A stretch of 64,000 nt of DNA from Pontibacillus salicampi (GCF_042434395.1 NZ_JBHLTP010000003.1:434001-498000), one strand, 5' to 3'. Shown: positions 1-9,554, numbered from the stretch's first letter. A program made the numbers and translations. Notes: generated from the sequence alone by a model not told the origin.

Positions 1-1234
1 AACGAAGGAAGCAGATACATATGGGGTAGAAACGACCGAGCCTACGTTAAACTTTTTGAAAGTTCAGGAACGCAAGCAATCCATTGTTGATACCTTACAT
101 AAAGGTGTCGAAGGGTTAATGAAAAAAGGGAAAATTGATGTGTATGAAGGGTATGGACGGATACTTGGACCAAGCATTTTCTCCCCTTCAGCCGGGACCA
201 TTTCTGTTGAACTGAATAACGGGGAAGAAAATCCGATGCTTATCCCTAAAAATGTACTCATAGCAACAGGTTCAAGTCCACGTACTCTAGGTTTTGATGT
301 GGATGAATCGTATGTGATGACCTCTGACGAAGCGTTGAGTATGCAAGAATTACCGAACTCCATTGTCATCGTTGGAGGCGGAGTTATCGGAATAGAATGG
401 GCATCCATGCTTTCTGATTTTGGCGTAGAAGTAACCGTACTGGAATATACAGAGCGTATATTGCCTACTGAAGATCATGAAATTGCCAAGGAAATGACCC
501 GTCTAATGAAGAAAAAAGGGGTTAAACTGGTTACAGGTGCGAAGGTGCTGCCTGAAACCTTAAAGAAAGACAATGGAATTGAAGTCCAGGCTGAGCATAA
601 AGGCGAGACGAAATCATATGCAGCGGACAGGATGCTTGTGTCAGTAGGACGATCTCCTAATGTGAAGAATATTGGTCTTGAAAACACGGATATTCAAGTC
701 GAGAATGGTGCTATCGTAACGAATGAATTTTATCAGACGAAGGAATCTCACATTTATGCTATTGGGGATGTAATTGGCGGCATGCAGCTTGCGCACGTCG
801 CTTCTCATGAAGGCATAACAGCTGTAGAGCATATGGCCGACCAAAACCCTCATTCTATGGATATGAATCAGGTTCCATCCTGCATTTATTCCAATCCAGA
901 GGTTGCGAGTGTTGGGCTGACAGAGGAACAAGCTAAGGAGCAAGGCTATAAGGTGAAAAAGGGCAAGTTCTCTTTTAAAGCCATAGGTAAAGCACTTGTT
1001 TATGGTGAATCAGATGGGTTTGTCAAAATTATTTCCAATGAGGAAAATAATGATCTTTTAGGAGTCCACATGATTGGACCGCATGTGACAGATATGATTT
1101 CAGAGGCCGGGCTGGCTATGGTATTAGACGCAACGCCATGGGAAATTTCAGAAAGCATCCATCCACATCCGACACTGTCAGAGGTAATGGGGGAAGCAGC
1201 TTTAGCAGTGGATGGAAAACAAATTCACGGATAA
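1..1234 (+). CDS. lpdV: Dihydrolipoyl dehydrogenase, E3 of branched-chain 2-oxoacid dehydrogenase (5' end outside window)
   Basis: FAD enzyme that reoxidises the lipoyl arm of E2 with NAD+. The reading frame is open from base 2, so the N-terminal FAD motif and the active-site cysteine pair lie upstream of the window. The TTG at 56 is internal, not a start. Seen here: the NAD-binding GGGVIGIEWASML motif, the second FAD motif (YAIGDVIGG), and the C-terminal HPHPTLSE motif with the catalytic His-Glu dyad. The gene ends 12 bases before bkdAA and is followed by bkdAA, bkdAB and bkdB, which fixes its role as the E3 of the bkd complex (acyl-CoA primers for branched fatty acids, and Ile/Leu/Val breakdown). 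A divergent second E3 lies at 46651-48066. Confidence 0.95.
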   Translation, partial: TKEADTYGVETTEPTLNFLKVQERKQSIVDTLHKGVEGLMKKGKIDVYEGYGRILGPSIFSPSAGTISVELNNGEENPMLIPKNVLIATGSSPRTLGFDVDESYVMTSDEALSMQELPNSIVIVGGGVIGIEWASMLSDFGVEVTVLEYTERILPTEDHEIAKEMTRLMKKKGVKLVTGAKVLPETLKKDNGIEVQAEHKGETKSYAADRMLVSVGRSPNVKNIGLENTDIQVENGAIVTNEFYQTKESHIYAIGDVIGGMQLAHVASHEGITAVEHMADQNPHSMDMNQVPSCIYSNPEVASVGLTEEQAKEQGYKVKKGKFSFKAIGKALVYGESDGFVKIISNEENNDLLGVHMIGPHVTDMISEAGLAMVLDATPWEISESIHPHPTLSEVMGEAALAVDGKQIHG

Positions 1235-1246
1235 TAAGGAGGGACT

Positions 1247-2248
1247 ATGATGGCTGAAAATCGCCACGACCAATTAGGTCTTTCAGATGAACAAGTGTTA
1301 GACATGTATCGCACGATGCTACTGGCCAGAAAAATAGATGAACGGATGTGGTTATTAAACCGATCCGGTAAAATACCGTTCGTTATTTCCTGTCAGGGTC
1401 AGGAAGCTGCACAAGTAGGGGCTTCCTACGCACTAGACAGGGAAAAAGACTACGTAGCACCATATTATCGAGACATGGGTGTTGTATTATCCTTTGGTAT
1501 GACAGCACAGGATTTAATGCTGTCTGGATTTGCGAAAGCTGAGGATCCAAACTCAGGTGGACGCCAAATGCCAGGTCACTTTGGACAAAAGAAGAACAGA
1601 ATTATTACGGGCTCTTCACCTGTAACAACACAGGTTCCTCATGCAGTTGGGTTTGCTTTAGCATCGAAAATGCAGCAAAAGGACTTTGTTACCCTGACAA
1701 CATTAGGGGAAGGGTCATCCAACCAAGGAGATTTCCATGAAGCATTAAACTTTGCAGGCGTTCATAAGCTCCCTGTTATTACCATGGTAGAGAATAATAA
1801 ATACGCCATATCCGTACCCGTTGAAAAGCAAATTGCCTGTGAGAAGGTTTCTGATCGAGCTCAAGGCTATGGCATGCCAGGGTACACTGTCGATGGAAAT
1901 GATCCTCTAGCAGTTTATGAAGCAGTGAAGGAAGCGGCAGATCGTGCAAGAAATGGCGAAGGTCCTACGTTGATTGAAACTGTATCGTATCGATTAACAG
2001 CCCATTCCAGTGATGATGATGACCGTACTTATCGGGAAAGAGAAGAGGTTGAGGAAGCGAAGAAAAAAGATTCGCTAATCACCTTTAAGGCATACCTTCA
2101 AGAAGTTGGTGTTTTAACAGAAGAGAAGGAACAACAGCTGGAGGAAGAGCTGAAGAAACTAATTAATGATGCAACTGACTATGCAGAAAACGCCCCTTAT
2201 GCGGAACCAGAGAGTGCTCTGAAGTACGTATATGCGGCGAAAGAGTAA
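1247..2248 (+). CDS. bkdAA: 2-oxoisovalerate dehydrogenase E1 component, alpha subunit
   Basis: Thiamine-diphosphate subunit that decarboxylates branched-chain 2-oxo acids together with the beta subunit. 333 residues, the usual family length. The ThDP/Mg motif runs from GEGSSNQGDFHEA to VENNKYAIS; the GEG form is, as I recall, also that of Bacillus BkdAA. The phosphorylation-loop region (YRLTAHSSDDDDRTYR) is of the branched-chain type. An AAGGAGG ribosome site lies just before two consecutive ATGs (1247 and 1250); either may be used. It sits in the lpdV-bkdAA-bkdAB-bkdB operon with 12-13-base gaps on either side, so transcription is shared. Confidence 0.95.
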   Translation: MMAENRHDQLGLSDEQVLDMYRTMLLARKIDERMWLLNRSGKIPFVISCQGQEAAQVGASYALDREKDYVAPYYRDMGVVLSFGMTAQDLMLSGFAKAEDPNSGGRQMPGHFGQKKNRIITGSSPVTTQVPHAVGFALASKMQQKDFVTLTTLGEGSSNQGDFHEALNFAGVHKLPVITMVENNKYAISVPVEKQIACEKVSDRAQGYGMPGYTVDGNDPLAVYEAVKEAADRARNGEGPTLIETVSYRLTAHSSDDDDRTYREREEVEEAKKKDSLITFKAYLQEVGVLTEEKEQQLEEELKKLINDATDYAENAPYAEPESALKYVYAAKE

Positions 2249-2261
2249 GGAGGCGAAGATT

Positions 2262-3245
2262 ATGCCAGTAATGTCCTATATCCAAGCCATAACTAAAGCG
2301 CTTCATGAAGAGATGGCTCGTGATGATAAAGTTTACGTCCTAGGGGAAGACGTTGGTAAGCGCGGAGGAGTCTTCCGCGCGACGGATGGGTTATATGATG
2401 AATTTGGTGAAGCTCGAGTTATTGATACCCCACTTGCTGAATCTGCTATTGCCGGTGTTGGAATTGGATCAGCTATGTATGGGCTGCGTCCAGTAGCAGA
2501 AATGCAATTTGCTGACTTTATTATGCCTGCGGTGAACCAGATTTTATCTGAAGCTGCAAAAATCCGCTATCGCTCTAATAACGATTGGCATACGCCAATC
2601 ACTATTCGCGCCCCTTATGGTGGTGGAGTGCATGGTGCATTGTATCACTCGCAGTCAGTTGAAGCAGTGTTTGCAAACACACCAGGTCTCAAGATCGTTA
2701 TGCCGTCAAACCCATATGATGCGAAAGGGTTACTGAAGGCTGCTATACGTGATGACGATCCTGTCCTGTTTTTTGAACATAAACGCGCCTATCGTCTGAT
2801 TAAAGGTGAGGTACCTGAAGAAGATTATACATTGCCAATTGGGAAAGCGGATGTAAAGCGAGAAGGGTCTGACATTACGGTTATTACGTACGGATTATGT
2901 GTGAATTTTGCCCTTCAAGCAGCAGAAAAACTGGCTGAGGATGACATTGACGCCCATATACTCGACCTTCGTACCGTTTATCCCCTTGATAAAGAAGCAA
3001 TCATTGAAGCAGCCAAGAAAACTGGGAAGGTATTGCTTATTACTGAGGACAACCTAGAGGGAAGCATCATTGGAGAAGTCTCCGCCATAGTAGCAGAGAA
3101 CTGTCTCTTTGACCTAGATGCACCAATTAAGCGTCTGGCGGGACCAGATGTACCATCGATGCCGTATGCACCAACGATGGAAAAATACTTTATGATGAAT
3201 CCTGATAAAGTGGAGAAAGCCATGCGTGATTTAGCTGAATTTTAA
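2262..3245 (+). CDS. bkdAB: 2-oxoisovalerate dehydrogenase E1 component, beta subunit
   Basis: Partner of BkdAA; transketolase-like beta subunit of E1. The start is placed at ATG 2262 (MPVMSYIQAI) because AAGGAGG at 2247-2253 is correctly spaced for it. An ATG at 2232 in the same frame would lie inside bkdAA and has no ribosome site. 327 residues. Motifs: LGEDVGKRGGVFRATDGL near the N-terminus, DTPLAESAIAG, MQFADFI, the HSQSVEA segment, and a C-terminal transketolase domain (DLRTVYPLD, TEDNLEGS). The paralogous E1 beta at 44390 keeps the same architecture, which allows direct comparison of substrate pockets. Confidence 0.95.
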   Translation: MPVMSYIQAITKALHEEMARDDKVYVLGEDVGKRGGVFRATDGLYDEFGEARVIDTPLAESAIAGVGIGSAMYGLRPVAEMQFADFIMPAVNQILSEAAKIRYRSNNDWHTPITIRAPYGGGVHGALYHSQSVEAVFANTPGLKIVMPSNPYDAKGLLKAAIRDDDPVLFFEHKRAYRLIKGEVPEEDYTLPIGKADVKREGSDITVITYGLCVNFALQAAEKLAEDDIDAHILDLRTVYPLDKEAIIEAAKKTGKVLLITEDNLEGSIIGEVSAIVAENCLFDLDAPIKRLAGPDVPSMPYAPTMEKYFMMNPDKVEKAMRDLAEF

Positions 3246-3265
3246 TAGGTTAAGGAGGGTTTGGA

Positions 3266-4567
3266 ATGGCGAAAGAAAAAATTAATATGCCTCAGCTCGG
3301 AGAGAGTGTAACGGAGGGGACGATTAGTTCCTGGCTTGTCTCAGTTGGAGACACCATCGAGAAATACGACCCGATTGCTGAGGTTATGACCGATAAAGTG
3401 AATGCAGAAGTCCCATCCTCTTATTCTGGTAAGATTGTAGAATTAGTAGCCCAAGAAGGGGACACCATCGAGGTTGGAGAGCTAATGTGCTATATCGAAA
3501 CAGAAGAAGCAGGTGCAGAGGAAGAAGGTTCTTCCACAGAGGATAAGCCAGAAGCACCTGTGGAGAAAGAGCCTGTAGCGGAGCAGGAAGCTGAGGAAGA
3601 TAAGCCAATGAAAAAACGCTATTCTCCTGCAGTGCTAACCATGGCACAAGAAAACGACATTGACTTACAACAAGTAAAAGGGTCAGGACGCGGCGGTCGA
3701 ATAACCCGCAAAGATATTGAGAAGATCATCGAATCTGGTGAAATTCCTAAAGAAGCGGCACCACCTAAAGAAGAACCAGCCCAAACGGAACAGCCCACTA
3801 CTGCACAACCAGCTGCTGAAAAGCAACAAACAAAAGCACCAGCTGCTCCACAACCGTCTGCTCAGGCAGGTGATGTGGAAATCCCGGTTACAGGTGTACG
3901 CAAATTAATTGCACAAAATATGGTCAAATCCAAAACGGAAATCCCGCATGCCTGGATGATGGTCGAAGTAGACGTAACCAATATGGTGGAAATGCGAAAC
4001 TCGCTGAAAGAAGAATTCAAGCAAAAAGAAGGCTTCAGTCTTACCTTCTTCTCGTTCTTTGTAAAAGCAGTTGCGCAGGCACTGAAAGAATACCCAGAGC
4101 TTAACAGCACATGGGCAGGTGATAAAATCATCCAACGCAAGGATATAAACTTAAACATCGCCGTTGCAAAAGATAATGAGCTATTCGTGCCTGTTATCAA
4201 AAATGCAGATGACAAAAGTATTAAAGGTATCGCCAAGGACATTACAGAGCTTGCCAACAAAGCTAGAAATGGTAAGTTGACTAACGACGATATGAAAGGT
4301 GGAACGTTTACAGTCAACAACACAGGCTCCTTTGGCTCTGTTCAGTCCATGGGCGTAATCAATCCACCACAATCTGCTATTCTGCAGGTAGAGTCCATTG
4401 TGAAGCGTCCTGTCTTCATGAACGGCATGTTCGCCGCTCGAGACATGGTGAACCTGTGCCTGTCTCTTGATCATCGTGTCCTAGATGGATTAATCGTTGG
4501 CAACTTCTTAGCCCGCGTGAAAGAAATATTAGAGAACATGACAAAAGACAACACTTCCATTTATTAA
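3266..4567 (+). CDS. bkdB: Dihydrolipoyllysine-residue (2-methylpropanoyl)transferase, E2 of bkd complex
   Basis: Core subunit that moves the acyl group from E1 to CoA. Order of domains: lipoyl domain at residues 3-80 with the lipoylated lysine in EVMTDKVNAE (Lys44); an acidic Pro/Ala/Glu linker; a peripheral-subunit-binding domain at about 119-155 (YSPAVLTMAQ ... GRGGRITRKD); a second Gln/Pro/Ala linker; and the catalytic domain ending in DHRVLDG (His403, Asp407). 433 residues, normal for the family. The ribosome site AAGGAGG lies 21 bases after the bkdAB stop. It is the last gene of the operon and a strong hairpin terminator follows. Confidence 0.95.
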   Translation: MAKEKINMPQLGESVTEGTISSWLVSVGDTIEKYDPIAEVMTDKVNAEVPSSYSGKIVELVAQEGDTIEVGELMCYIETEEAGAEEEGSSTEDKPEAPVEKEPVAEQEAEEDKPMKKRYSPAVLTMAQENDIDLQQVKGSGRGGRITRKDIEKIIESGEIPKEAAPPKEEPAQTEQPTTAQPAAEKQQTKAPAAPQPSAQAGDVEIPVTGVRKLIAQNMVKSKTEIPHAWMMVEVDVTNMVEMRNSLKEEFKQKEGFSLTFFSFFVKAVAQALKEYPELNSTWAGDKIIQRKDINLNIAVAKDNELFVPVIKNADDKSIKGIAKDITELANKARNGKLTNDDMKGGTFTVNNTGSFGSVQSMGVINPPQSAILQVESIVKRPVFMNGMFAARDMVNLCLSLDHRVLDGLIVGNFLARVKEILENMTKDNTSIY

Positions 4568-4635
4568 GACAGCATGGCAGAAAGCGCTGGAGCATGGCGG
4601 TAATCTCTCAGCCCTCCTGTCCATAAGTATTATAA

Positions 4636-4680
4636 AAAAAGCTATCCATCTGTATGCAACATACAAGTGGATAGCTTTTT
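4636..4680. terminator. Bidirectional intrinsic terminator between bkdB and the GntP-type gene
   Basis: A-rich run, then GCTATCCA pairing with TGGATAGC, then a T run. The A run on one side and the T run on the other let it serve both the bkd operon (+) and the convergent permease gene ending at 4698 (-). Confidence 0.85.
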
Positions 4681-4697
4681 AATGGTCTTCTATTGTA

Positions 4698-5975
4698 TTA
4701 CGCGATGCCAATCATGCCAAGCAAGATTCCAACTACCATGGCAATCATAGGGATGATGAGTCCCACAAATAAGATGTCTTTGTAAGAGTCTTTGTGCGTC
4801 ATACCAGTAATGGCAAAAACAGTTAGGAGTGCTCCGTTATGAGGCAGAATAGATGCCCCAGAGGCGACGGCTGTGACACGGTGGAGAATCTCAGGGTTCA
4901 TGCCAATGTCAAGTGCACGCTGATAATATTCAGATCCAAGCGCGTTAAGGGTAATATTCATCCCACCTGAAGCTGAGCCTGTAATCATAGCAAGAACCTG
5001 TGTAGCAATTGCGTCTGAGAATAACAGTCCGCCTTTCATATTTAGAAGTGCTTCTTTGATTGCAGGAAAGGCTGGAGCATTTTTAACTATGGCACCAAAA
5101 CCTACTGCGGCACCCGTATTTACAACTGCAGTAACTGCACCCTTTGCGCCGTCATTCATAGCGCCAACAAAACTGCGGAATACGGATAGATTCAATAATA
5201 AAATAAGGGCAATACCAATAAATAGAGCTTTAACCATTTCTAGGTTAAATAAATTAATACTAATAACAACAGATAATAGGGGTAAGTAGGATAACCAGAC
5301 ATTTGGCTGTCGGTCTTTCGTGTCTTGTTTCCCTTCATTTGGCTCTGTAAATGTTTCACCATTATTAGTTAATTTGTTCGCACGGTAGGATAAATAGAAA
5401 TATCCACCTACAGCCATAATAAGTCCTGTTACAATGCCGATTATAGGAGCTGCAAGCATGGTTGTTTCAAAATACTCCGTCGGAATATAGTTTTGAACCT
5501 GCGCTGTACCCGGTAGGGCTGTCATTGTGAAGGTGAATGCACCTAGCACTACCGTTCCGGGAATGAGCTTTCTACTGATATCTGCCTCTCGAAATAAATT
5601 AATAGATAAAGGATACATAACAAAAACAACCACAAATAGGCTTACTCCGCCATATGTCAGAATGGCTGCCCCAAGCAGTACTCCTAAAATAGCGCGCTGC
5701 TCTCCGACTACCTTTGTAATAGATTCTGCTACAGATTTTGCGCTTCCTGTCACTTCCATTAATTTACCGAAAATAGCACCAAACATGAAGACAGGAAAGA
5801 AATCCTGTGCAAAATCAGCGAATCCTTTCATGAAATCTCCAGTAAATGCTTCAAATACGTTCATACCAGATAAAATCGCTACGATGGCACCGGCAATGGG
5901 AGCAATCCATAAAATCGACCACCCAAGATAAGCCATTATCATGAGAGCGATTAGTCCAACTAAAATTGATAGCAT
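4698..5975 (-). CDS. GntP-family permease, probable D-3-hydroxybutyrate/organic acid transporter
   Basis: Integral membrane proton symporter of the GntP (gluconate permease) superfamily, 425 residues, with a dense run of hydrophobic segments from the first residue to the last. The central cytoplasmic loop is charged (TNNGETFTEPNEGKQDTKDRQ). Conserved features are the FFPVFMFGAIFGKLME segment and the ITGSASGGMNITL segment near residue 340. It is divergent from a 3-hydroxybutyrate dehydrogenase 264 bases away. Bacillus subtilis yxjC, as I recall, is a related permease near a similar dehydrogenase, so 3-hydroxybutyrate is the likely substrate; this is inference. Gluconate is less likely because no gluconate kinase is nearby. 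GAGGAGGCAGACG precedes the start. Confidence 0.8.
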   Translation of the reverse strand: MLSILVGLIALMIMAYLGWSILWIAPIAGAIVAILSGMNVFEAFTGDFMKGFADFAQDFFPVFMFGAIFGKLMEVTGSAKSVAESITKVVGEQRAILGVLLGAAILTYGGVSLFVVVFVMYPLSINLFREADISRKLIPGTVVLGAFTFTMTALPGTAQVQNYIPTEYFETTMLAAPIIGIVTGLIMAVGGYFYLSYRANKLTNNGETFTEPNEGKQDTKDRQPNVWLSYLPLLSVVISINLFNLEMVKALFIGIALILLLNLSVFRSFVGAMNDGAKGAVTAVVNTGAAVGFGAIVKNAPAFPAIKEALLNMKGGLLFSDAIATQVLAMITGSASGGMNITLNALGSEYYQRALDIGMNPEILHRVTAVASGASILPHNGALLTVFAITGMTHKDSYKDILFVGLIIPMIAMVVGILLGMIGIA

Positions 5976-6013
5976 ATCGTCTGCCTCCTCTTGATAGTAA
6001 TAAAATTTTTATA

Positions 6014-6107
6014 TGAATTAAGAAACACCACGCCTAATGGTATACCTGTCTTGGCTGGTGGTAAATCCTCATGCACCTATTTAAAGAAAGTTCTATAATT
6101 CTTAATT
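6014..6107. promoter_or_regulatory. Inverted repeat in the divergent permease/dehydrogenase promoter region
   Basis: AATTAAGAA at 6016-6024 and its exact reverse complement TTCTTAATT at 6099-6107 lie between the two divergent genes. A related AAAATTTTATATG motif appears near 6002 and again near 6119. The spacing fits a regulator contacting both promoters, but no regulator gene is adjacent. Weak evidence, AT-rich sequence. Confidence 0.35.
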
Positions 6108-6239
6108 CGACTAATATTAAAAATTTTATATGTAAGATTTAATTATTTGGAATTGGGGGTATATCTGTTCTAGAATGTACTTTGTACCTAAGAGGAAATA
6201 TATACTATCAATCTAGTAGAACTACAGGAGGTTTCCATT

Positions 6240-7016
6240 ATGGTAAACAATCAAATTGTATTTATTACTGGTTCCGCGCGAGGAATTGGCTATCAAATTG
6301 GAGAGGTATTCGCACAAAATGGAGCGAAGGTCGTCCTTTCTGATGTAAACGAAGATGGCGTCCAAGAAGCAGCTAAAACTCTTCAGGATAAAGGGTATGA
6401 AGCGAAAGGGATTAAAGCTGACGTAACGAATGAAGCTGAATTAAAAGCAGCCATTGACGAAACAGTTGAAACCTTTGGTCGACTAGATGTACTCATTAAT
6501 AACGCTGGTTTACAGCACGTATCTCCAATTGAAGAATTCCCAACGGAAAAGTTTAAATTGATGCAGGATATTATGCTGACAGCCCCATTCATCGCTACAA
6601 AGCACGCAATGCCTATCATGAAGGAACAGGGCTATGGCCGGATCATTAATATGGCATCTATTAATGGGCTTATTGGATTCTCTGGAAAAGCAGCCTATAA
6701 TAGCGCTAAGCATGGTGTTATTGGACTTACAAAAGTTGCAGCTCTAGAAGCGGCTGAATATGGTGTAACGGTTAATGCAGTTGCACCAGGTTATGTAGAT
6801 ACTCCACTCGTTAGAGGCCAGCTAGAGGATCTAGCGAAAGATCGTGGAGTAGAATTAGAAAAGGTTCTAGAAGAGGTTATCTATCCACTTGTTCCGCAGA
6901 AGCGTTTGTTAGAAGTAGAGGAAATAGCCGATTATACGATGTTCCTTGCTAGTGAAAAAGCGAAAAGTGTAACTGGACAAGCAATCGTCATAGATGGTGG
7001 GTACACTGCACAATAA
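6240..7016 (+). CDS. bdhA: 3-hydroxybutyrate dehydrogenase (short-chain dehydrogenase)
   Basis: NAD-dependent oxidation of D-3-hydroxybutyrate to acetoacetate. Classical SDR of 258 residues: cofactor loop GSARGIG near residues 11-17, NNAG at about 88-91, catalytic Ser in NMASINGL, and the YNSAKHG Tyr-Lys motif near residue 153. The segment after it (VAPGYVDTPLVRGQLEDLA ... EEVIYPLVPQKRLLE) has the lid sequence typical of bacterial 3-hydroxybutyrate dehydrogenases. AGGAGG precedes ATG 6240. It is transcribed away from the GntP-type permease, so the pair probably imports and oxidises 3-hydroxybutyrate. Other SDR substrates cannot be excluded. Confidence 0.87.
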   Translation: MVNNQIVFITGSARGIGYQIGEVFAQNGAKVVLSDVNEDGVQEAAKTLQDKGYEAKGIKADVTNEAELKAAIDETVETFGRLDVLINNAGLQHVSPIEEFPTEKFKLMQDIMLTAPFIATKHAMPIMKEQGYGRIINMASINGLIGFSGKAAYNSAKHGVIGLTKVAALEAAEYGVTVNAVAPGYVDTPLVRGQLEDLAKDRGVELEKVLEEVIYPLVPQKRLLEVEEIADYTMFLASEKAKSVTGQAIVIDGGYTAQ

Positions 7017-7030
7017 GATAGATTTCGCGA

Positions 7031-7067
7031 AACCCCGTGGGCGTAGTATCCCATGGGGTTTTTGTTA
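7031..7067 (+). terminator. Intrinsic terminator after bdhA
   Basis: AACCCCGTGGG pairs with CCCATGGGGTT (one G-T wobble), followed by TTTTTG. Confidence 0.85.
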
Positions 7068-7189
7068 TGTTGATAAAAGGATTATATTAAAATGATTATT
7101 AAAAAATAATCAATAAAACAAGTTTTAGAAAATAATGAAAGGGAATGAAAATTAAAGAAAAGATTACATATGATAGGAGGAAACTCAAT

Positions 7190-9232
7190 ATGAGTGATAA
7201 AGAAAACCAGAGCAAGAAAGTGGAGCAGCTGGAGCAGTTTAAAGTAAATGATAAAGATAAATACATGACGACAAACCAGGGGCTAAAAGTGAGTGAAGAC
7301 GAATTTTCCTTAAAAGCAGGAGAGCGTGGTCCTACCTTGATGGAAGATTTTCATTTTCGTGAAAAAATGACTCACTTTGACCATGAACGTATTCCTGAGC
7401 GTGCGGTTCATGCTAGAGGTTCCGCAGCACATGGTGTATTTGAACTATATGAATCTATCGAGGAATATACAAAAGCAGGATTTCTAACAGATACATCGAG
7501 ACAAACACCGGTATTTGTGCGCTTTTCTACTGTTGCTGGTTCTAAGGGATCTCCTGATACAGCTCGAGATGTACGTGGCTTTGCGACGAAATTTTACACA
7601 GATGAAGGTAATTTCGATTTAGTTGGGAACAATATGCCGATATTCTTCATCCAGGATGCTATTAAATTTCCTGACTTAATTCATGCTGTCAAACCAGAAC
7701 CAAATAGTGGTATTCCGCAAGCTGCTTCTGCTCATGACACATTTTGGGATTTCGTAGCAAATAATCAGGAATCTGCCCATATGTCTATCTGGGCTATGTC
7801 CGATCGTGCTTTGCCAAGAAGCTATCGTATGATGGAAGGCTTTGGAGTGCATACATTCCGTTTAGTTAATGAAAAAGGGGAAGCACATTTTGTGAAATTT
7901 CATTGGAAGCCTGTCCTAGGTACTCATTCTATTGTTTGGGATGAAGCACAGAAATTAGGAGGTAAAAATACAGACTTCCACCGTGAGGATTTATATACTG
8001 CCATCGAGCAAGGGGATTATCCAGAATATGAACTAGGCGTACAAATTATTAAAGAAGAAGATGAGTTCAGCTTCGATTTTGATATTCTGGACCCTACTAA
8101 GGTGTGGCCAGAAGAAGAAGTACCAGTACAAATTATTGGGAAAATGACTCTCAATCAGAACGTGGATAATTTCTTCGCTGAAACAGAACAAGTAGCATTT
8201 CACCCTGGACACGTAGTTCCTGGCATTGATTTTTCCAATGACCCACTACTGCAAGGGAGATTGTTCTCTTATACAGATACGCAGTTAACCCGTCTTGGTG
8301 GACCAAATTTTCATGAGATTCCGATTAACAGACCTAAATGCCCATTTCATAATAACCAACGGGATGGAATGCACCGAATGACTATTAATAAAGGCTCTGT
8401 AGCCTATCATAATAATTCATTAGCTGATAATACACCAGCCCCTGCATCAGAGGAAGAAGGCGGATATGTTCATTATCAGGAAAAAGTGGAAGGGAAGAAA
8501 ATTCGGGCACGAAGTGAAAGCTTCAAAGATCACTTTAGTCAAGCTACTCTATTCTGGAACAGTATGGCTGACCATGAAAAAGAGCATATCATTAACGCAT
8601 ACAGTTTTGAGCTAGGTAAAGTAGTAAGTGAATCAGTACAGCAACAGGTAGTGAATATGCTTGCCCATATTAATCTACATTTGGCACAATCAGTTGCGGA
8701 GAATATTGGAGTTTCCAAACCAACGGAAGGCGGCTCTTCTGTGACAAAATGTTCTCCAGCACTTAGCCAGACGACTACGAAGTACACTCTTCAATCTCGT
8801 GCCGTTGCAGTAATCGTAGACGATGGCTTCCAAGGTCAAGAAGTACATGATATTCTTGTTGACTTGAAGAATAAAGGAGTAAATCCTCACATTATTAGTG
8901 ACAAGCTAGGTGTGAAAGAAGGTAAAGATGGCGTGAAAGTGGAAGTGGATGCAACATTCCTCACAGCTGAATCTGTACTCTTTGATGCTATTTATGTAGC
9001 AAGCGGTGAACAGAGTAACAAGAAATTCAAGCAAGATGCTACGTATTTTGTGCAGGAGGCTTTCTCCCATTTCAAACCAATAGCAGCAACTCATGATGGA
9101 AAACAGCTGTTATCCAATGCCGGAGTATCTAATGCCAAAGGAGTTGTAACAGAAGACGATAAACAAGCATTCGTTACGCAGTTTGCAGAAGCTATCAAGT
9201 CCCACCGATTCTTTGACAGAGAGCTCGTATAA
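7190..9232 (+). CDS. katE: Large-subunit (clade 2) heme catalase
   Basis: Cytoplasmic hydrogen peroxide dismutation. The start is set at ATG 7190 because AGGAGG at 7175-7180 is 9 bases upstream; an in-frame ATG at 7145 lacks a ribosome site. 680 residues, the long catalase type. Seen: ERAVHARGSAAHGVFE with the distal His, RFSTVAGSKGSPDTARDVRGFA, LVGNNMPIFFIQDA with the Asn, the proximal heme ligand Tyr in RLFSYTDTQLTR, and a C-terminal flavodoxin/DJ-1-like domain (AVIVDDGFQGQEV...) from about residue 540, typical of HPII-like enzymes. In Bacillus this class is a general-stress gene, but I did not identify a sigma-B promoter here. Confidence 0.93.
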   Translation: MSDKENQSKKVEQLEQFKVNDKDKYMTTNQGLKVSEDEFSLKAGERGPTLMEDFHFREKMTHFDHERIPERAVHARGSAAHGVFELYESIEEYTKAGFLTDTSRQTPVFVRFSTVAGSKGSPDTARDVRGFATKFYTDEGNFDLVGNNMPIFFIQDAIKFPDLIHAVKPEPNSGIPQAASAHDTFWDFVANNQESAHMSIWAMSDRALPRSYRMMEGFGVHTFRLVNEKGEAHFVKFHWKPVLGTHSIVWDEAQKLGGKNTDFHREDLYTAIEQGDYPEYELGVQIIKEEDEFSFDFDILDPTKVWPEEEVPVQIIGKMTLNQNVDNFFAETEQVAFHPGHVVPGIDFSNDPLLQGRLFSYTDTQLTRLGGPNFHEIPINRPKCPFHNNQRDGMHRMTINKGSVAYHNNSLADNTPAPASEEEGGYVHYQEKVEGKKIRARSESFKDHFSQATLFWNSMADHEKEHIINAYSFELGKVVSESVQQQVVNMLAHINLHLAQSVAENIGVSKPTEGGSSVTKCSPALSQTTTKYTLQSRAVAVIVDDGFQGQEVHDILVDLKNKGVNPHIISDKLGVKEGKDGVKVEVDATFLTAESVLFDAIYVASGEQSNKKFKQDATYFVQEAFSHFKPIAATHDGKQLLSNAGVSNAKGVVTEDDKQAFVTQFAEAIKSHRFFDRELV

Positions 9233-9255
9233 GTTTATAAAAGAGTAGTTCAACA

Positions 9256-9287
9256 ACGACCTGGGCAAAAGCCTAGGTCGTTTTTTT
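9256..9287 (+). terminator. Intrinsic terminator after katE
   Basis: ACGACCTGGGC, loop AAAA, GCCTAGGTCGT, then a T run. One mismatch in the stem. Confidence 0.88.
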
Positions 9288-9472
9288 GTGACGATTCCAG
9301 ACCTTGTTGAGATTAGGTTAATGAAGATAATGGTGAGATAGGGAAGGCCATAGGTTCGAGGTAGTTTAAGGAATGGGTCCTATGTATTTGTCATAGAGTA
9401 TCTGGATTTTTTAACATTTTCTAAACTAATATAGAAAGTGACAAAAATAATAAACATTATGTACAATATATA

Positions 9473-9500
9473 TTGCAAAAAGTTAAATATAAAGTATAAT
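9473..9500 (+). promoter_or_regulatory. Sigma-A-type promoter for the 9555/10082 pair
   Basis: TTGCAA, 16-base spacer, TATAAT, about 55 bases before the start of the membrane protein gene. The rest of 9288-9554 is AT-rich with nothing recognisable. Confidence 0.6.
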
Positions 9501-9554
9501 ACATAATATGTAAACCGAATATGTTACTTAAAGACATTTAAAGGGGGAGAAACA

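Noticed and set aside
3862..4323. 153-codon minus-strand reading frame inside bkdB
   Set aside because: Antisense to a conserved catalytic domain, with no ribosome site and a composition expected from the complementary strand.
5976..6239. Sigma-54 promoter for the hydroxybutyrate genes
   Set aside because: TGGCTGGTGG near 6052 resembles half of a -24 element but no correctly spaced GC -12 element follows, and no enhancer-binding regulator is nearby.
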